Assembly (NCBI RefSeq): GCF_001884105.1
Contig: NZ_MACI01000099.1
Location: forward strand, 1 to 64,000
Reading direction: 5' to 3'
Length of the DNA: 64,000 bases
Source of the DNA: Bacillus luti
GTDB lineage: Bacteria > Bacillota > Bacilli > Bacillales > Bacillaceae_G
Shown: positions 27,799 to 38,454 of the stretch, piece by piece
Position numbering within the stretch: the stretch's first letter is position 1
Layout: every line of letters starts with the position of its first letter
The notes under the pieces: model-generated
What the model was told of the DNA's origin: nothing
What the model saw: the letters and a program-made list of their open reading frames with translations, nothing else
Database searches by the model: none
Translations under genes and position numbers: made by a program

Positions 27799-27832
27799 AA
27801 AAAACTAGATAGTAAATACTATCTAGTTTTTT
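27799..27832 (-). terminator. Terminator after folC
   Basis: A 15-bp perfect stem (AAAAAACTAGATAGT / ACTATCTAGTTTTTT) with a 4-nt loop; the TAG stop of folC lies inside the stem. Confidence 0.9.
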
Positions 27833-29124
27833 TCGCGGATATACTTTCGAACTTCAGAGATGAAGTAAAGAGAACCTGTTATGATGAAAACATCATTTTC
27901 TCCTATCATTTCAAGCTTCGTATCAATTGCCTCTTTCCAATTCTCGAAAACTAATTTTGACTCTTTTTGTGAATATGTTGCAAGCTTATCAGCAGAAATA
28001 GCACGATCAAAGGCGAATGTTGTAAAAATAATTTCATCGGAAATAGTTTCTAATTGACCTACCATGTTATGCAGTTGTTTATCCCCAAGAGCTGTAAATA
28101 ATACTATTACATTTTTATCTTTATAATGTGCTTCTACTGTTTTCACAAGACTTTCAATACCTTCTGGATTATGAGCACCGTCTATTATAACATCCGGATT
28201 ACTTTGCAACTTTTCAAAGCGCCCAACCCAATACGCTTCCTGTAATCCAGTTCTTATTTCTTCTTCCTCAATTAAAAATGATACATATGTTTTTACATAC
28301 ATTACTGCCATAAGAGCTAGTGCTGCATTTCCTACTTGATGACTACCTTTCATTGAAATTTGCACATCATCAAATGTAGCGAAAGGACAAGTGAAATCAA
28401 ACTGTTCTCCATCTTCACTAGACTGTTTATGTAACACTGTAAAATGCTTGCCAATCTCATATAAGTTTGCATGATTTTCCTTCGCAACTTTTCGAATGAC
28501 TTGCAATGCTTCCTCATTTTGTACACCTGTAATTACCGGAACACCTGACTTAATAATTCCTGCCTTTTCATATGCAATTTCTCCTAATGTATTTCCTAAA
28601 ATATGCATGTGATCGTGACCAATATTCGTAATAATTGTTAGAACAGGGTGAATGACATTAGTAGAGTCAAAGCGCCCTCCAAGCCCCGTTTCAAATAAAA
28701 CAACATCACAGAAATTGACTTTACCAAAATAACAAATTGCCATAACAGTAATAATCTCAAACTCAGTCGCTTCTCCTAAATCCGTCTCATCTAGTTTTTC
28801 AACGACTGGCTTTACCATCTTTACAAGTTCAGTAATCTCTTCATCTGCAATTGGTGTTCCATTCACACTAATACGCTCATTAAATGTTTCGATATAAGGA
28901 GAAGTAAACGTTCCTACCTTATATTTCGCCCCTTCTAGCATGTAGCGCATATATGTTAAAGTTGAACCTTTTCCATTTGTACCAGCAAGATGAACACATT
29001 TTATGTGACGCTCTGGATTTCCGAGTTCTTCTAGCATCCACCTCATTCTTTCTAATCCTGGTTTAATTCCAAACTTCAATCGGCTATGAATCCATCCTAT
29101 CGCTTCTTCGTATGTATGTATCAC
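27823..29124 (-). CDS. folC: Folylpolyglutamate synthase FolC
   Basis: FolC adds glutamate to folates (and often to dihydropteroate). The 433 residues show the Mur-ligase ATP loop GTNGKGST (about 47-54), the Omega-loop motif FTSPYIETFNERI, ETGLGGRFDSTNV and a C-terminal domain with DGAHNPEG. The start is GTG (VIHTYEEA) behind AAAGGGG. It follows valS by about 90 nt after a terminator. Confidence 0.96.
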   Translation of the reverse strand: MIHTYEEAIGWIHSRLKFGIKPGLERMRWMLEELGNPERHIKCVHLAGTNGKGSTLTYMRYMLEGAKYKVGTFTSPYIETFNERISVNGTPIADEEITELVKMVKPVVEKLDETDLGEATEFEIITVMAICYFGKVNFCDVVLFETGLGGRFDSTNVIHPVLTIITNIGHDHMHILGNTLGEIAYEKAGIIKSGVPVITGVQNEEALQVIRKVAKENHANLYEIGKHFTVLHKQSSEDGEQFDFTCPFATFDDVQISMKGSHQVGNAALALMAVMYVKTYVSFLIEEEEIRTGLQEAYWVGRFEKLQSNPDVIIDGAHNPEGIESLVKTVEAHYKDKNVIVLFTALGDKQLHNMVGQLETISDEIIFTTFAFDRAISADKLATYSQKESKLVFENWKEAIDTKLEMIGENDVFIITGSLYFISEVRKYIREKN

Positions 29125-29178
29125 GTATGCTTTTCCCCTTTCAAAAAACCTTCATCATTCTATTATACGCAAAGAAAA

Positions 29179-29203
29179 GAGACTCACCAATATAGTGAGT
29201 CTC
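29179..29203 (-). terminator. Terminator after valS
   Basis: The perfect 9-bp stem GAGACTCAC / GTGAGTCTC with a 7-nt loop is followed by a T-rich run. Confidence 0.85.
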
Positions 29204-29215
29204 TAAAAAACATTT

Positions 29216-31861
29216 TTATTTCTCAAGATCTGCTAGACGTTGGCGAACTGCTTCGCGTTTTTCTAGGTAATCTTGCTCTTTCGCACGCTCTCCTTCAATA
29301 ACTGCTGCAGGAGCTTTCGCTACGAAACCTTGATTTGAAAGTTTCTTCTGTACACGTTCTACTTCTTTATCAAACTTCTCAAGTTCTTTCTCAAGACGAG
29401 CTCTCTCTTCATCAAGATTGATAAGATCAGCTAACGGTAAGAATAACTCCGCACCTGATACGATTGCAGTCATCGCTTTTTCTGGCGCTTGTAAATCCGT
29501 TTGAATTGTTAATTCGCTTGGGTTACAGAAACGCTCAATGTAAGAGCTGTTCTTCGTAAGTTGAGCAAGTACAGCCTCATCTTTTGCTTTAATTTGCATT
29601 TGAACTTTTTTGCTCATTGGCGTATTAACTTCTGCACGGATGTTACGAACAGAGCGAATGATATCAACTAGAAGGTGCATTTCTGCTGCCGCTTCTGTAT
29701 CTTGTAAATCTTCGCGAACTGTTGGCCACGCTGCTACTGTAATAGATTCGCCTTCGTGCGGTAAATGTTGCCAAATCTTCTCAGTTACGAATGGCATGAA
29801 TGGGTGTAATAGACGCATTGTTTGGTCTAATACGTAAGCTAAAATCGAACGAGTTGTTTTCTTAGCTGCTTCATCTTCACCGTATAATGGAAGTTTCGCC
29901 ATTTCAATGTACCAGTCACAGAAATCATCCCAAATGAAGTTGTATAATGAACGACCAGCTTCACCGAACTCATATTTATCCATGTTACGTGTTACACTTT
30001 CGATTGTTTCGTTTAAGCGAGTTAAAATCCACTTATCTGCAACTGATTTTTCACCAGTTAAATCGATTTCTTCATACTTCATATCATCCATGTTCATTAA
30101 TACGAAACGTGATGCGTTCCAAATTTTATTAATGAAGTTCCAAGTGGATTCTACTTTTTCCATGCTGAAACGTAAATCTTGCCCTGGTGCACTTCCTGTT
30201 GATAAGAAGTAACGCATTGCATCTGCACCGTACTTCTCGATAACATCCATCGGGTCGATACCGTTACCAAGAGATTTACTCATTTTACGTCCTTGCTCAT
30301 CACGAACTAAACCGTGAATTAACACATCTTTAAATGGACGCTCGCCTGTAAACTCTAAACCTTGGAAAATCATACGAGATACCCAGAAGAAGATGATGTC
30401 ATAACCAGTTACTAATGCATCTGTTGAATAGTAACGTTTAAAGTCTGCTGAATCTTCATCCGGCCAACCAAGTGTTGAGAACGGCCATAGCGCTGAGCTG
30501 AACCATGTATCAAGTACATCATTATCTTGATTCCAGTTTTCAATATCTGCTGGCGCTTCTGTACCTACGTATACTTCACCAGTTTCTTTATGGTACCAAG
30601 CTGGAATACGGTGTCCCCACCATAACTGACGAGAAATACACCAGTCATGAATGTTTTCCATCCAGCGTAAGTATGTGTTTTCAAAACGCTCTGGTACGAA
30701 TGTTACTTTTTCTTCTTCTTTTTGTTGTAACTCTACTGCTTTTTCAGCAAGTGGAGCCATTTTTACGAACCATTGTGTTGATAAGTAAGGCTCAACAACT
30801 GCACCGCTACGCTCACTATGACCTACTGAATGCATATGAGGCTCAATTTCTACTAATACGCCAGCCTCTTGTAAGTCTTTCACTAATTCTTTACGGCATT
30901 CGAAACGATCCATACCGTTATACTTACCAGCTTTTTCATTCATCGTTCCATCTTCGTTCATTACTAAGATGCGTGGTAAGTCATGACGGTTACCTACTTC
31001 AAAGTCATTCGGATCATGAGCTGGTGTAATTTTTACAACACCTGTTCCGAAGTCTTTTTCTACGTACTCATCAGCGATAATCGGAATCTCACGGCCTACG
31101 ATTGGAAGTGTAACTGTTTTTCCGATTAAGTGTTTGTAACGATCATCTTCTGGATGAACTGCTACTGCTGTATCACCAAGCATCGTTTCTGGACGAGTAG
31201 TTGCAAGACGAATATGACCAGAACCATCTGTTAACGGATAGTTCATATGGTAGAATGCACCTTGAACTTCTTTATGAATTACTTCAATATCAGAAAGTGC
31301 TGTACGTGTTGCTGGATCCCAGTTGATAATATACTCACCACGGTAAATTAAGCCTTTTTCGTATAATTGAACGAATACTTTATTAACCGCATCAGATAAA
31401 CCTTCGTCTAATGTGAAACGTTCGCGAGAATAGTCTAGTCCTAAACCAACTTTCCCCCATTGTTGACGAATGTGAGACGCGTATTCTTCTTTCCATTCCC
31501 AAGCTTTTTCAAGGAATTTCTCACGGCCAAGATCGTAACGTGAAATACCTTCTTCACGAAGTTTTCCTTCTACTTTCGCTTGTGTTGCGATACCCGCATG
31601 GTCCATTCCCGGAAGCCACAATACATCGTAACCTTGCATACGCTTCGTACGAGTTAAAATATCTTGAAGAGTCGTATCCCAAGCATGACCTAAGTGTAAC
31701 TTACCTGTTACGTTTGGAGGTGGAATTACAATTGTGTATGGTTGTTTCTTCTCATCTCCTGTTGCTTCAAAATATTTGCCTTCAAGCCACCATTGGTACA
31801 GGCCTTCTTCAACGGACATATGATCATATTTAGTTGGTAAATTCTTTTCCGTGTTTGACAT
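29216..31861 (-). CDS. valS: Valyl-tRNA synthetase
   Basis: Charges tRNA-Val. The 881-residue class I enzyme has the HIGH-type motif LHLGHAWD (about 55), an editing (CP1) domain (about 190-340), KMSKS in [11 protein letters not shown] (about 525), an anticodon-binding domain (from about 610) and a C-terminal coiled-coil arm (about 810-881). TAAGGAGGG precedes the ATG. Expression should depend on tRNA-Val charging through the T-box leader directly upstream. Confidence 0.98.
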   Translation of the reverse strand: MSNTEKNLPTKYDHMSVEEGLYQWWLEGKYFEATGDEKKQPYTIVIPPPNVTGKLHLGHAWDTTLQDILTRTKRMQGYDVLWLPGMDHAGIATQAKVEGKLREEGISRYDLGREKFLEKAWEWKEEYASHIRQQWGKVGLGLDYSRERFTLDEGLSDAVNKVFVQLYEKGLIYRGEYIINWDPATRTALSDIEVIHKEVQGAFYHMNYPLTDGSGHIRLATTRPETMLGDTAVAVHPEDDRYKHLIGKTVTLPIVGREIPIIADEYVEKDFGTGVVKITPAHDPNDFEVGNRHDLPRILVMNEDGTMNEKAGKYNGMDRFECRKELVKDLQEAGVLVEIEPHMHSVGHSERSGAVVEPYLSTQWFVKMAPLAEKAVELQQKEEEKVTFVPERFENTYLRWMENIHDWCISRQLWWGHRIPAWYHKETGEVYVGTEAPADIENWNQDNDVLDTWFSSALWPFSTLGWPDEDSADFKRYYSTDALVTGYDIIFFWVSRMIFQGLEFTGERPFKDVLIHGLVRDEQGRKMSKSLGNGIDPMDVIEKYGADAMRYFLSTGSAPGQDLRFSMEKVESTWNFINKIWNASRFVLMNMDDMKYEEIDLTGEKSVADKWILTRLNETIESVTRNMDKYEFGEAGRSLYNFIWDDFCDWYIEMAKLPLYGEDEAAKKTTRSILAYVLDQTMRLLHPFMPFVTEKIWQHLPHEGESITVAAWPTVREDLQDTEAAAEMHLLVDIIRSVRNIRAEVNTPMSKKVQMQIKAKDEAVLAQLTKNSSYIERFCNPSELTIQTDLQAPEKAMTAIVSGAELFLPLADLINLDEERARLEKELEKFDKEVERVQKKLSNQGFVAKAPAAVIEGERAKEQDYLEKREAVRQRLADLEK

Positions 31862-31871
31862 TATTTTCCCT

Positions 31872-32130
31872 CCTTAAAATAAAAAAATGTCCCTCATCCA
31901 AAAAAAGGACGAGGGACATCGCGGTACCACCTTTATTTACAAACAAATCCAGGAATTTGCTTATACTCTTAATTTGATAACGGACAAATCCGTCTTTTCC
32001 TAATGAGAACTATTCCGTTCAGAAAAGATGCTCCAGGGCTACCTTCTAACATAACTATCTAGAGAATCTCCCAGCTAATGATTCTCCTCTCTGAAGACGT
32101 TTCTTGTTATACTCTTCCCCTTCAATGCAT
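31872..32130 (-). ncRNA. T-box leader of valS
   Basis: The leader contains the T-box core GGTGGTACCGCG (31920-31931 on the minus strand), followed by a strong terminator. Its arms are the inverted repeat around TGTCCCTC and GAGGGACA (31886-31920), with a 7-nt T loop and T tail. Upstream, paired AGAGAGGAGAATC / GATTCTCT elements form part of stem I. A GTA triplet at 32040-32042, next to the conserved CCTGGAGC stretch, is a good specifier candidate for valine. Uncharged tRNA-Val would favour the antiterminator. Confidence 0.93.
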
Positions 32131-32159
32131 TTATATGATTGTTAATTATTATATACAAT
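32131..32159 (-). promoter_or_regulatory. Promoter of the valS T-box transcript
   Basis: On the minus strand TTGTAT (32154-32159), a 17-nt spacer and TATAAA (32131-32136) precede the leader. Confidence 0.5.
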
Positions 32160-32221
32160 AGTGTAAAAAACGAAACCTTATTCGTCAAGATAAATTTAAG
32201 ACTACAGCTTTTTGAGTAAAA

Positions 32222-32260
32222 AAAAAGAAGATAAGTAGCATCCTCTACTCATCTTCTTTA
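32222..32260 (-). terminator. Terminator after ysxE
   Basis: AAAGAAGAT-AGTAG pairs with CTACT-ATCTTCTTT (one mismatch) and is followed by an unbroken T run on the minus strand. Confidence 0.85.
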
Positions 32261-33283
32261 TCCGTTCCCTTGCTGGGCAGCTTGTAATTGTGACAGGAAA
32301 TATTCTATATTGCTAACGAGCCAATGCGATTGTTGCAAACTCTTTACTCCGCGAATTTCATTTTCCTCATTGCGATTCTCTCTTCTTTTCTTATAAGACT
32401 GGATTTGCCGAATAAATTGCGATGGATACGTCATATAAGCAAACATGAGAAGTTGCTCTTCTTTCGTAAACGGGAAGTTTTTTTGATACATTTGATACCA
32501 TTCAAACCGATCATTTCGCGCAATGGGATATGTGTTTAAAGACCGAGAATAAAAGCCTACAATATCTTGCACAGGCGTTGCAAATTTCGATTTTTCTAAA
32601 CTAATAAAATAGCCATTCCGCTCATAGTCAAATAAAAAATGATTCAGTGACACGTTACCATGTACAAACGTAATGCGTGTTTTTTCTTTTTCTTTCATCG
32701 CATCGTTCCACTCATTTAATTGCTTCGTTGCAAATTCCCGCGCCCTCATTACATGATGATAGTACGTACAATATTGTAATTCAAACGGAGACATATACCA
32801 CTTCGCTTCAGACTCTACAAGAAACTCTTCTAACATCTCACCATCATTTTCCCACCGATCAGATATATTCGTATAATGCTTTTCTAAATCCTCTTCTGTA
32901 TACGTTTCTTCTTTTACCGTTTTTTGATGCAACGTCCCAAGTGTCTGAAACATTTTATGGTATTGATCATTATCCTCGCCGTTTCCTTCCGCACGCTCTA
33001 ACCAAGGCATTAAATAATAATTATACGTCCCGTCACTTAAAATATAATTTCCATCCGTCGCATGGTATATAGGTACATAATTTGAAAAACCTTTCTCTTT
33101 CAAATATTGAATATGATGCAGAAAATTATTTCGCGCTAATTTTCTATCTTCTATTTTTTTCAAAGCATATGGACCTTGATTCGTGTAAATTTTCGTTACA
33201 CTTCCGTGTTCTTCCATGTGCTGCGTATCCAATCGATACTGCCTTACAATGGGTTCATAGCGATTTCGTAATTCAATATCCAT
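32258..33283 (-). CDS. ysxE: Spore coat protein YsxE (CotS-like kinase fold)
   Basis: A 341-residue protein of the aminoglycoside phosphotransferase/CotS fold found in the spore coat. It has an N-lobe (1-90, with TNQGPYALKKIEDRKLARNN) and a C-lobe with a Brenner-type loop, FVHGNVSLNHFLFD, in place of the usual HGDxxxxN. The catalytic aspartate is therefore asparagine and phosphotransfer may be lost. AAAGGGT precedes the ATG. Position next to spoVID and length match YsxE of B. subtilis, a coat protein dependent on SpoVID/SafA. Confidence 0.88.
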   Translation of the reverse strand: MDIELRNRYEPIVRQYRLDTQHMEEHGSVTKIYTNQGPYALKKIEDRKLARNNFLHHIQYLKEKGFSNYVPIYHATDGNYILSDGTYNYYLMPWLERAEGNGEDNDQYHKMFQTLGTLHQKTVKEETYTEEDLEKHYTNISDRWENDGEMLEEFLVESEAKWYMSPFELQYCTYYHHVMRAREFATKQLNEWNDAMKEKEKTRITFVHGNVSLNHFLFDYERNGYFISLEKSKFATPVQDIVGFYSRSLNTYPIARNDRFEWYQMYQKNFPFTKEEQLLMFAYMTYPSQFIRQIQSYKKRRENRNEENEIRGVKSLQQSHWLVSNIEYFLSQLQAAQQGNG

Positions 33284-33325
33284 ACGAATTACCCTTTCTA
33301 TTCAAAGCATAACCTCTAGGAAAAC

Positions 33326-33344
33326 AAGGGGAAACTCCCCCCTT
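33326..33344 (-). terminator. Short terminator after spoVID
   Basis: AAGGGG pairs with CCCCTT across a short loop, followed by GTTTT on the minus strand. Confidence 0.55.
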
Positions 33345-34341
33345 ATTTCGCCTTCGCTCTTGAAACAGGAATATAAATAATTTGCCCCTCAGTTAAATAG
33401 ATATCTTCTGTTTGATTGACACGGTACAAGTTCTGTACTGACGTTTCATAACGTTCTGCAACAGATTCGATCGTATCTCCTTCTTGCACAAAATACATTC
33501 TTAACTTTGTAAATTCCTCTTCTGGTTCTTTCGTAAATAATTTCGTTAAATAAAGCGCATTTTCATCTCTCTGTGAGTACACTTCTTCTTGTTCTTCCTG
33601 CTTTTTCGCTTTTTCTTTCTTGAAATCTTTTCGTCCGAACAATTCAAATTGCGGCGTTATTTCTTTCTCCTCTTCACGCCCTGCAAATTCATGTTCTTCT
33701 ATTTCCTCTTCCTCTACTTCTTGCTCTTTTCTTTCTTCTAGTTGGAACGGTTCAAATGCATAATCTTCCCACTCATCTGATTCCTTATAAGCTGGTTCCT
33801 TATAAGCTGGTTCCTCTACATGCGGCGCAGGTCTATTTTCATCCTCTTGTGCTGCATCTTCTTCTAACTCCGCATACACCGTTTCTTCTTCTTCTTCTTC
33901 TTCTTCCTCGATTCTTTCCTCATCACATAAACCTGTAATAGATATATCCGCTAGTAATTGTAAGCAACCATTTTCCTTTAATTCATAATCGAATTCCTCG
34001 ATTGATACATATAGTTCTTCAATTACTTTCACCCGGTTTCTCGGTATGGATATTTCAAGCGGGAAGGAATGAACAAGTTCATTAACTCCATCCTCCCTTG
34101 TTTCTACATAATCAATTGATTTTGCTGGCGATAGTTCTCTTAATGAATAAACGGAATCATCTTGCCGTGCGACATACTCTCCCGTTAAATCTAATTGCCC
34201 TCTCACGATAACTTCATGATCAAGCTCTTCTATTTCAACGTCTGGATCTAACGAAATTGACAAAAGTTCTTCGACTTCCTGTCCTTTTTGGAACCAAACA
34301 GATTCTTTTAATGAGAATCGTAATGAATGATCTGTTGTCAC
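33343..34341 (-). CDS. spoVID: Stage VI sporulation protein SpoVID
   Basis: Morphogenetic protein required for the coat to encase the spore; it binds SpoIVA and SafA. The 332 residues have a conserved N-terminal domain (about 1-145), a long acidic, low-complexity middle (about 150-265; poly-Glu and AYKEP repeats) and a C-terminal LysM domain (about 285-330, MYFVQEGDTIESVAERYE). The start is the GTG at 34341: the ATG at 34371 would translate the strong ribosome binding site GGGAGGGGG itself, and homologues begin near HSLRFSLKES. Confidence 0.9.
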   Translation of the reverse strand: MTTDHSLRFSLKESVWFQKGQEVEELLSISLDPDVEIEELDHEVIVRGQLDLTGEYVARQDDSVYSLRELSPAKSIDYVETREDGVNELVHSFPLEISIPRNRVKVIEELYVSIEEFDYELKENGCLQLLADISITGLCDEERIEEEEEEEEETVYAELEEDAAQEDENRPAPHVEEPAYKEPAYKESDEWEDYAFEPFQLEERKEQEVEEEEIEEHEFAGREEEKEITPQFELFGRKDFKKEKAKKQEEQEEVYSQRDENALYLTKLFTKEPEEEFTKLRMYFVQEGDTIESVAERYETSVQNLYRVNQTEDIYLTEGQIIYIPVSRAKAK

Positions 34342-34409
34342 TTCTTTTCCCCCTCCCAAACTATATGTCATTACAGATTTATGTTTCGAAAGCCTACTTT
34401 ATGAATAAA

Positions 34410-34439
34410 AAAATCGCTCCCCTTATGGAGAGCGATTTT
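34410..34439 (-). terminator. Terminator after hemL
   Basis: AAAATCGCT / AGCGATTTT with a GC-containing loop is followed by T residues; it ends the haem operon. Confidence 0.85.
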
Positions 34440-34455
34440 CTTTCATGCATTATGA

Positions 34456-35745
34456 TTATGCTTTTAATTTTGACATTGCAATTTCAGCCGCTTCAATCGT
34501 CGCTTCAATATCAGCATCACTATGCGCTGTCGATAAGAATAATCCTTCGAATTGAGATGGTGGTAAGAATACACCTTGTTCTACCATTTCACGATAGTAA
34601 GCCGCAAAGAATTGTAAGTTTGAAGATTTTGCTGCCTCATAATTAATAACTGGCTCATCTGTAAAGAAAATACCAATCATAGAACCTGCACGATTAATAT
34701 GATGAGGAATACCATGTTTTTCCGCCGCTTTACGTAATCCAGCTTCTAACATTTCGGCTTTGCGCTCAAATTCTACATACGATTCTGGCGTTAACTGTAC
34801 TAACGTTTCATAACCTGCTGCCATTGCAAGTGGGTTACCTGATAAAGTACCAGCTTGGTAAATTGGTCCGCTCGGTGCAACTTGGCGCATAATTTCTGCT
34901 TTACCACCGTATGCTCCTACTGGTAAACCACCACCGATTACTTTACCTAAACAAGTTAAATCAGGTGTTACACCGTAATAACCTTGTCCACAATTGTAAG
35001 CAACTCGGAATCCTGTCATTACTTCATCAAAAATAAGTAATGAACCGTTTTGCTCTGTTACTTCACGAAGACCTTCTAAAAATCCAGGCTGCGGAGGAAC
35101 AACTCCCATATTCCCTGCTACTGGTTCTACGATTACACAAGCAATATCATCACCGAATTGTTCGAAAGCGTATTTCACACTTTCTAAATCGTTATACGCT
35201 ACTGTTATCGTATTTTTCGCTACACCTTCTGGTACACCAGGGCTATCCGGTAAACCTAGCGTTGCTACACCAGAACCCGCTTTAATTAATAACGAATCAC
35301 CATGACCGTGGTAACAACCGATGAATTTCAAAATCTTATTACGACCTGTATAACCACGAGCTAAACGTAGCGCACTCATTGTCGCCTCTGTCCCAGAGTT
35401 AACCATACGTACAATCTCAATTGATGGTACGCGCTCAATAACAAGTTTTGCTAATTTATTTTCAATTTCTGTTGGTGCACCGAAGCTTGTACCTCTTTCA
35501 GCAACAGATTTTAACGCTTCAACAACTTGATCATTTGCATGACCATGAATTAAAGGACCCCATGATAATACGTAATCGATGTATTCATTTCCATCGATAT
35601 CATATACTTTAGAGCCTTTTCCGCGCTCCATAAACAATGGATTCATACCAACAGATTTAAAAGCACGAACAGGGCTGTTTACGCCGCCCGGCATTAAATC
35701 TTGAGCCTCTTCAAACGCCGCAATCGACTTATCAAACTTTTTCAT
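34456..35745 (-). CDS. hemL: Glutamate-1-semialdehyde aminotransferase HemL
   Basis: PLP enzyme converting glutamate-1-semialdehyde to 5-aminolevulinate. The 429 residues include [16 protein letters not shown] (about 115-130), FDEVMTGFR (about 239-247) and the PLP lysine K268 in [11 protein letters not shown]. It has the family N-terminus ([19 protein letters not shown]). The ATG overlaps the hemB stop; the ribosome binding site AAGGAGG lies in hemB. It is the last gene of hemAXCDBL. Confidence 0.98.
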   Translation of the reverse strand: MKKFDKSIAAFEEAQDLMPGGVNSPVRAFKSVGMNPLFMERGKGSKVYDIDGNEYIDYVLSWGPLIHGHANDQVVEALKSVAERGTSFGAPTEIENKLAKLVIERVPSIEIVRMVNSGTEATMSALRLARGYTGRNKILKFIGCYHGHGDSLLIKAGSGVATLGLPDSPGVPEGVAKNTITVAYNDLESVKYAFEQFGDDIACVIVEPVAGNMGVVPPQPGFLEGLREVTEQNGSLLIFDEVMTGFRVAYNCGQGYYGVTPDLTCLGKVIGGGLPVGAYGGKAEIMRQVAPSGPIYQAGTLSGNPLAMAAGYETLVQLTPESYVEFERKAEMLEAGLRKAAEKHGIPHHINRAGSMIGIFFTDEPVINYEAAKSSNLQFFAAYYREMVEQGVFLPPSQFEGLFLSTAHSDADIEATIEAAEIAMSKLKA

Positions 35746-36734
35746 TATTTAGCGCCTCCTTCTTGTAACCATCTTGCTGCATCTTTTGCATGATACGTAA
35801 TAATTAAATCTGCTCCTGCACGTTTCATGCTAATTAACTTTTCAAGTACAACTTCTTTTTCATTAATCCAACCATTTTGCGCTGCCGCTTTGATCATTGA
35901 ATATTCACCACTCACGTTATAAGCAACAACTGGTAAGTTAAAGTTATTTTTCACATCACGAACGATATCTAAGTAAGAAAGAGCTGGCTTTACAATTAAG
36001 AAATCTGCCCCTTCCATTACATCTGATTCAGCTTCACGGAATGCTTCCATGCGGTTCGCTGGGTCCATTTGATATGTTTTACGGTCACCAAATTGCGGCG
36101 CACCGTGCGCAGCATCACGGAATGGTCCGTAAAATGCTGATGAATATTTCACAGCGTATGACATAACTGGTACATGTCCAAAACCATTTTCATCTAATGC
36201 ATGACGAATTGCCGTTACAAATCCGTCCATCATGTTTGATGGCGCAATAATGTCCGCTCCAGCTTTCGCTTGGCTTACAGCTGTTTTCGCAAGAACTGCA
36301 AGAGACTCATCATTTAAAATAATCCCATCTTCGATTACGCCGCAATGACCGTGACTTGTGAATTGACATAAACATGTATCCGCAACTACTACTAACTCAG
36401 GGAACTCACCTTTAATTTGCTTAATTGCACGTTGTACAATTCCATGATCACAATATGCTGATGATCCAACTTCATCCTTTTCAGCAGGTAAACCAAATAC
36501 AATAACAGAACGAATACCTAAATCAACAACTTCTTGCATTTCAGCTTGCAATAAATCTAAAGACATTTGATATACGCCTGGCATAGAAGGAACTTCATTA
36601 CGAACATTTTCACCTTCTAATACAAAAATAGGGTAAATAAAATCTTCCGTATGTAAAAACGTTTCACGCACAAGCGCACGCATATTACCGCTTTGTCTTA
36701 AGCGACGATGACGATTAAATTGTAAAGAGTTCAT
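35745..36734 (-). CDS. hemB: Porphobilinogen synthase HemB
   Basis: Condenses two 5-aminolevulinate molecules to porphobilinogen. The 329 residues contain the zinc-site cysteines C121, C123 and C131 ([14 protein letters not shown]) and the two Schiff-base lysines K196 ([12 protein letters not shown]) and K249 ([11 protein letters not shown]). ATGGGG precedes the start. It lies between hemD and hemL in the conserved operon. Confidence 0.98.
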   Translation of the reverse strand: MNSLQFNRHRRLRQSGNMRALVRETFLHTEDFIYPIFVLEGENVRNEVPSMPGVYQMSLDLLQAEMQEVVDLGIRSVIVFGLPAEKDEVGSSAYCDHGIVQRAIKQIKGEFPELVVVADTCLCQFTSHGHCGVIEDGIILNDESLAVLAKTAVSQAKAGADIIAPSNMMDGFVTAIRHALDENGFGHVPVMSYAVKYSSAFYGPFRDAAHGAPQFGDRKTYQMDPANRMEAFREAESDVMEGADFLIVKPALSYLDIVRDVKNNFNLPVVAYNVSGEYSMIKAAAQNGWINEKEVVLEKLISMKRAGADLIITYHAKDAARWLQEGGAK

Positions 36735-36754
36735 AGATTTCTATCCCCATTCTT

Positions 36755-37507
36755 TTATTTTATAGATTCACAAATGCATTGTAGCAATGCTTCTACAGTG
36801 TACTCTTTCGGCACAATAACATGCGGAAAATAAAGACTCGCCTCTTTTTCCGTAATAGGACCTATACAAGCAATTGTACATTTTTTTGTCCATTCTCTCC
36901 AGTTTGTGCCCTCAAGTAAATGAACAAAACTAGTAACAGTTGAAGGGCTCGTAAATGTAATAATGTCCACTTTTCCTACTTCTAACGCTTCTATAAGCTC
37001 TTGCTTTTTCTCTACATTTTCTTTCGTACCATATACGATTAATTCATCTAGAGAAACACCAATGCCTCGAAGTGCAACTGGAATGACATCTCTCGCTAAA
37101 TTCCCTTTTGGAAATAGAATACGCTCGTTTCCACTTAGTTTTTTTATAAACTCTTCTGCAAATACTTCTGCAACAAATGAAGTTGGAACAAAGGCTACTT
37201 GATAGCCCCGCTTTTCTAACTCTAACTTTGTTTTCACACCGACAGCAGCAATTTTAATTGTTGCTGGGAGCTTCTTTTTCAAACTATCTAGAAAAAAAGC
37301 TACACCATTTTTACTCGTAAAAATAACCCAGTCATATGAATGCAGCTGTTTTGCTATATGTTGAATTTGCCTAGAAGACATACCTTCCATACGCAAAAGC
37401 GGAATTTCCAATGGAATTCCGCCCTTTTCTTTTACCGCCACACTCATTTGTTTCGCTTGATGCTGGGCACGTGTAATCAATACCGTTTTGCCAGCGAGAG
37501 CGTTCAT
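36755..37507 (-). CDS. hemD: Uroporphyrinogen-III synthase HemD
   Basis: Closes and inverts the D-ring of hydroxymethylbilane to give uroporphyrinogen III. The 250 residues show the two-lobed HemD fold with VLITRAQHQ at the N-terminus, WVIFTSKNGV (about 67-76), IITFTSPSTV (about 180-190) and IACIGPIT. Family sequence identity is low, but the place between hemC and hemB is decisive. It starts 2 nt after the hemC stop. Confidence 0.95.
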   Translation of the reverse strand: MNALAGKTVLITRAQHQAKQMSVAVKEKGGIPLEIPLLRMEGMSSRQIQHIAKQLHSYDWVIFTSKNGVAFFLDSLKKKLPATIKIAAVGVKTKLELEKRGYQVAFVPTSFVAEVFAEEFIKKLSGNERILFPKGNLARDVIPVALRGIGVSLDELIVYGTKENVEKKQELIEALEVGKVDIITFTSPSTVTSFVHLLEGTNWREWTKKCTIACIGPITEKEASLYFPHVIVPKEYTVEALLQCICESIK

Positions 37508-37509
37508 AT

Positions 37510-38439
37510 TTATTGTTGCCCCTTATTTGCAGCAAGAATAAGTTCTTTTGCGCCTTGTTTAATTAAACGGTCTGCTGCCTCTAGTCCTACTTCCACTGGA
37601 TCAGTGCCTGCTACTGTCTCTTTCAATAGAACAGAACCGTCCATAGAACCGACAAGAGCTGTTAATTCAATTGCATCATTTTCTGTAAGCGTTGCGTATC
37701 CAGCGATCGGAACTTGGCATCCGCCTTCAAGTTTATGAAGAAATACTCGCTCCGCTGCTACTGTTCTTTCTGTTACGGCATCATTCATATGCGATAATAA
37801 CTGCAGTAAATCCTTATCGTCCTCACGACATTCAATCGCTAATGCCCCTTGTCCTACAGCTGGTACACATAACGTTTCATCTAAATGTTCTGTAATAACT
37901 TCCCCGTCCCAGCCCATTCTCTGTAATCCAGCTGTCGCTAAAATAATTGCATCATAATCTTCATCTTTTAACTTACGTAAACGTGTATCGATATTCCCGC
38001 GAATCCATTTCACTTGTAAATCTGGTCTCGCAGCTAGTAGTTGTGCACTACGTCTCAAACTACTCGTTCCTAAAATCGCGCCCTCTGCTAAGTCTTTAAA
38101 TGATTCTCCATTTTTAGAAATAAAAGCATCACGAGGGTCAACACGCTTTGGTGTACAACCAATCATTAATCCTTCCGGAAGTACAGCTGGCATATCTTTC
38201 ATACTATGTACAGCCATATCGATTTCTTTCGTAAGTAACGCATGTTCAATTTCCTTTACAAATAAACCTTTTCCGCCTACTTTTGAAAGAGTAACATCTA
38301 AAATAACATCACCTTTTGTGACGATTTCTTTCACTTCAAATTCATATGGTAAGCCTAACGCTTTTAACTGATCGATAAACCAATTTGTTTGTGTTAATGC
38401 TAGTTTACTCTTTCGTGAACCTACAATAATTTTGCGCAT
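37510..38439 (-). CDS. hemC: Porphobilinogen deaminase HemC
   Basis: Polymerises four porphobilinogens to hydroxymethylbilane using a bound dipyrromethane cofactor. The 309 residues show [15 protein letters not shown], the HSMKDMP catalytic aspartate (D82) and the cofactor cysteine C241 in [18 protein letters not shown] precedes the ATG. Third gene of the haem operon. Confidence 0.98.
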   Translation of the reverse strand: MRKIIVGSRKSKLALTQTNWFIDQLKALGLPYEFEVKEIVTKGDVILDVTLSKVGGKGLFVKEIEHALLTKEIDMAVHSMKDMPAVLPEGLMIGCTPKRVDPRDAFISKNGESFKDLAEGAILGTSSLRRSAQLLAARPDLQVKWIRGNIDTRLRKLKDEDYDAIILATAGLQRMGWDGEVITEHLDETLCVPAVGQGALAIECREDDKDLLQLLSHMNDAVTERTVAAERVFLHKLEGGCQVPIAGYATLTENDAIELTALVGSMDGSVLLKETVAGTDPVEVGLEAADRLIKQGAKELILAANKGQQ

Positions 38440-38454
38440 AATTCTCTCTCCTCA

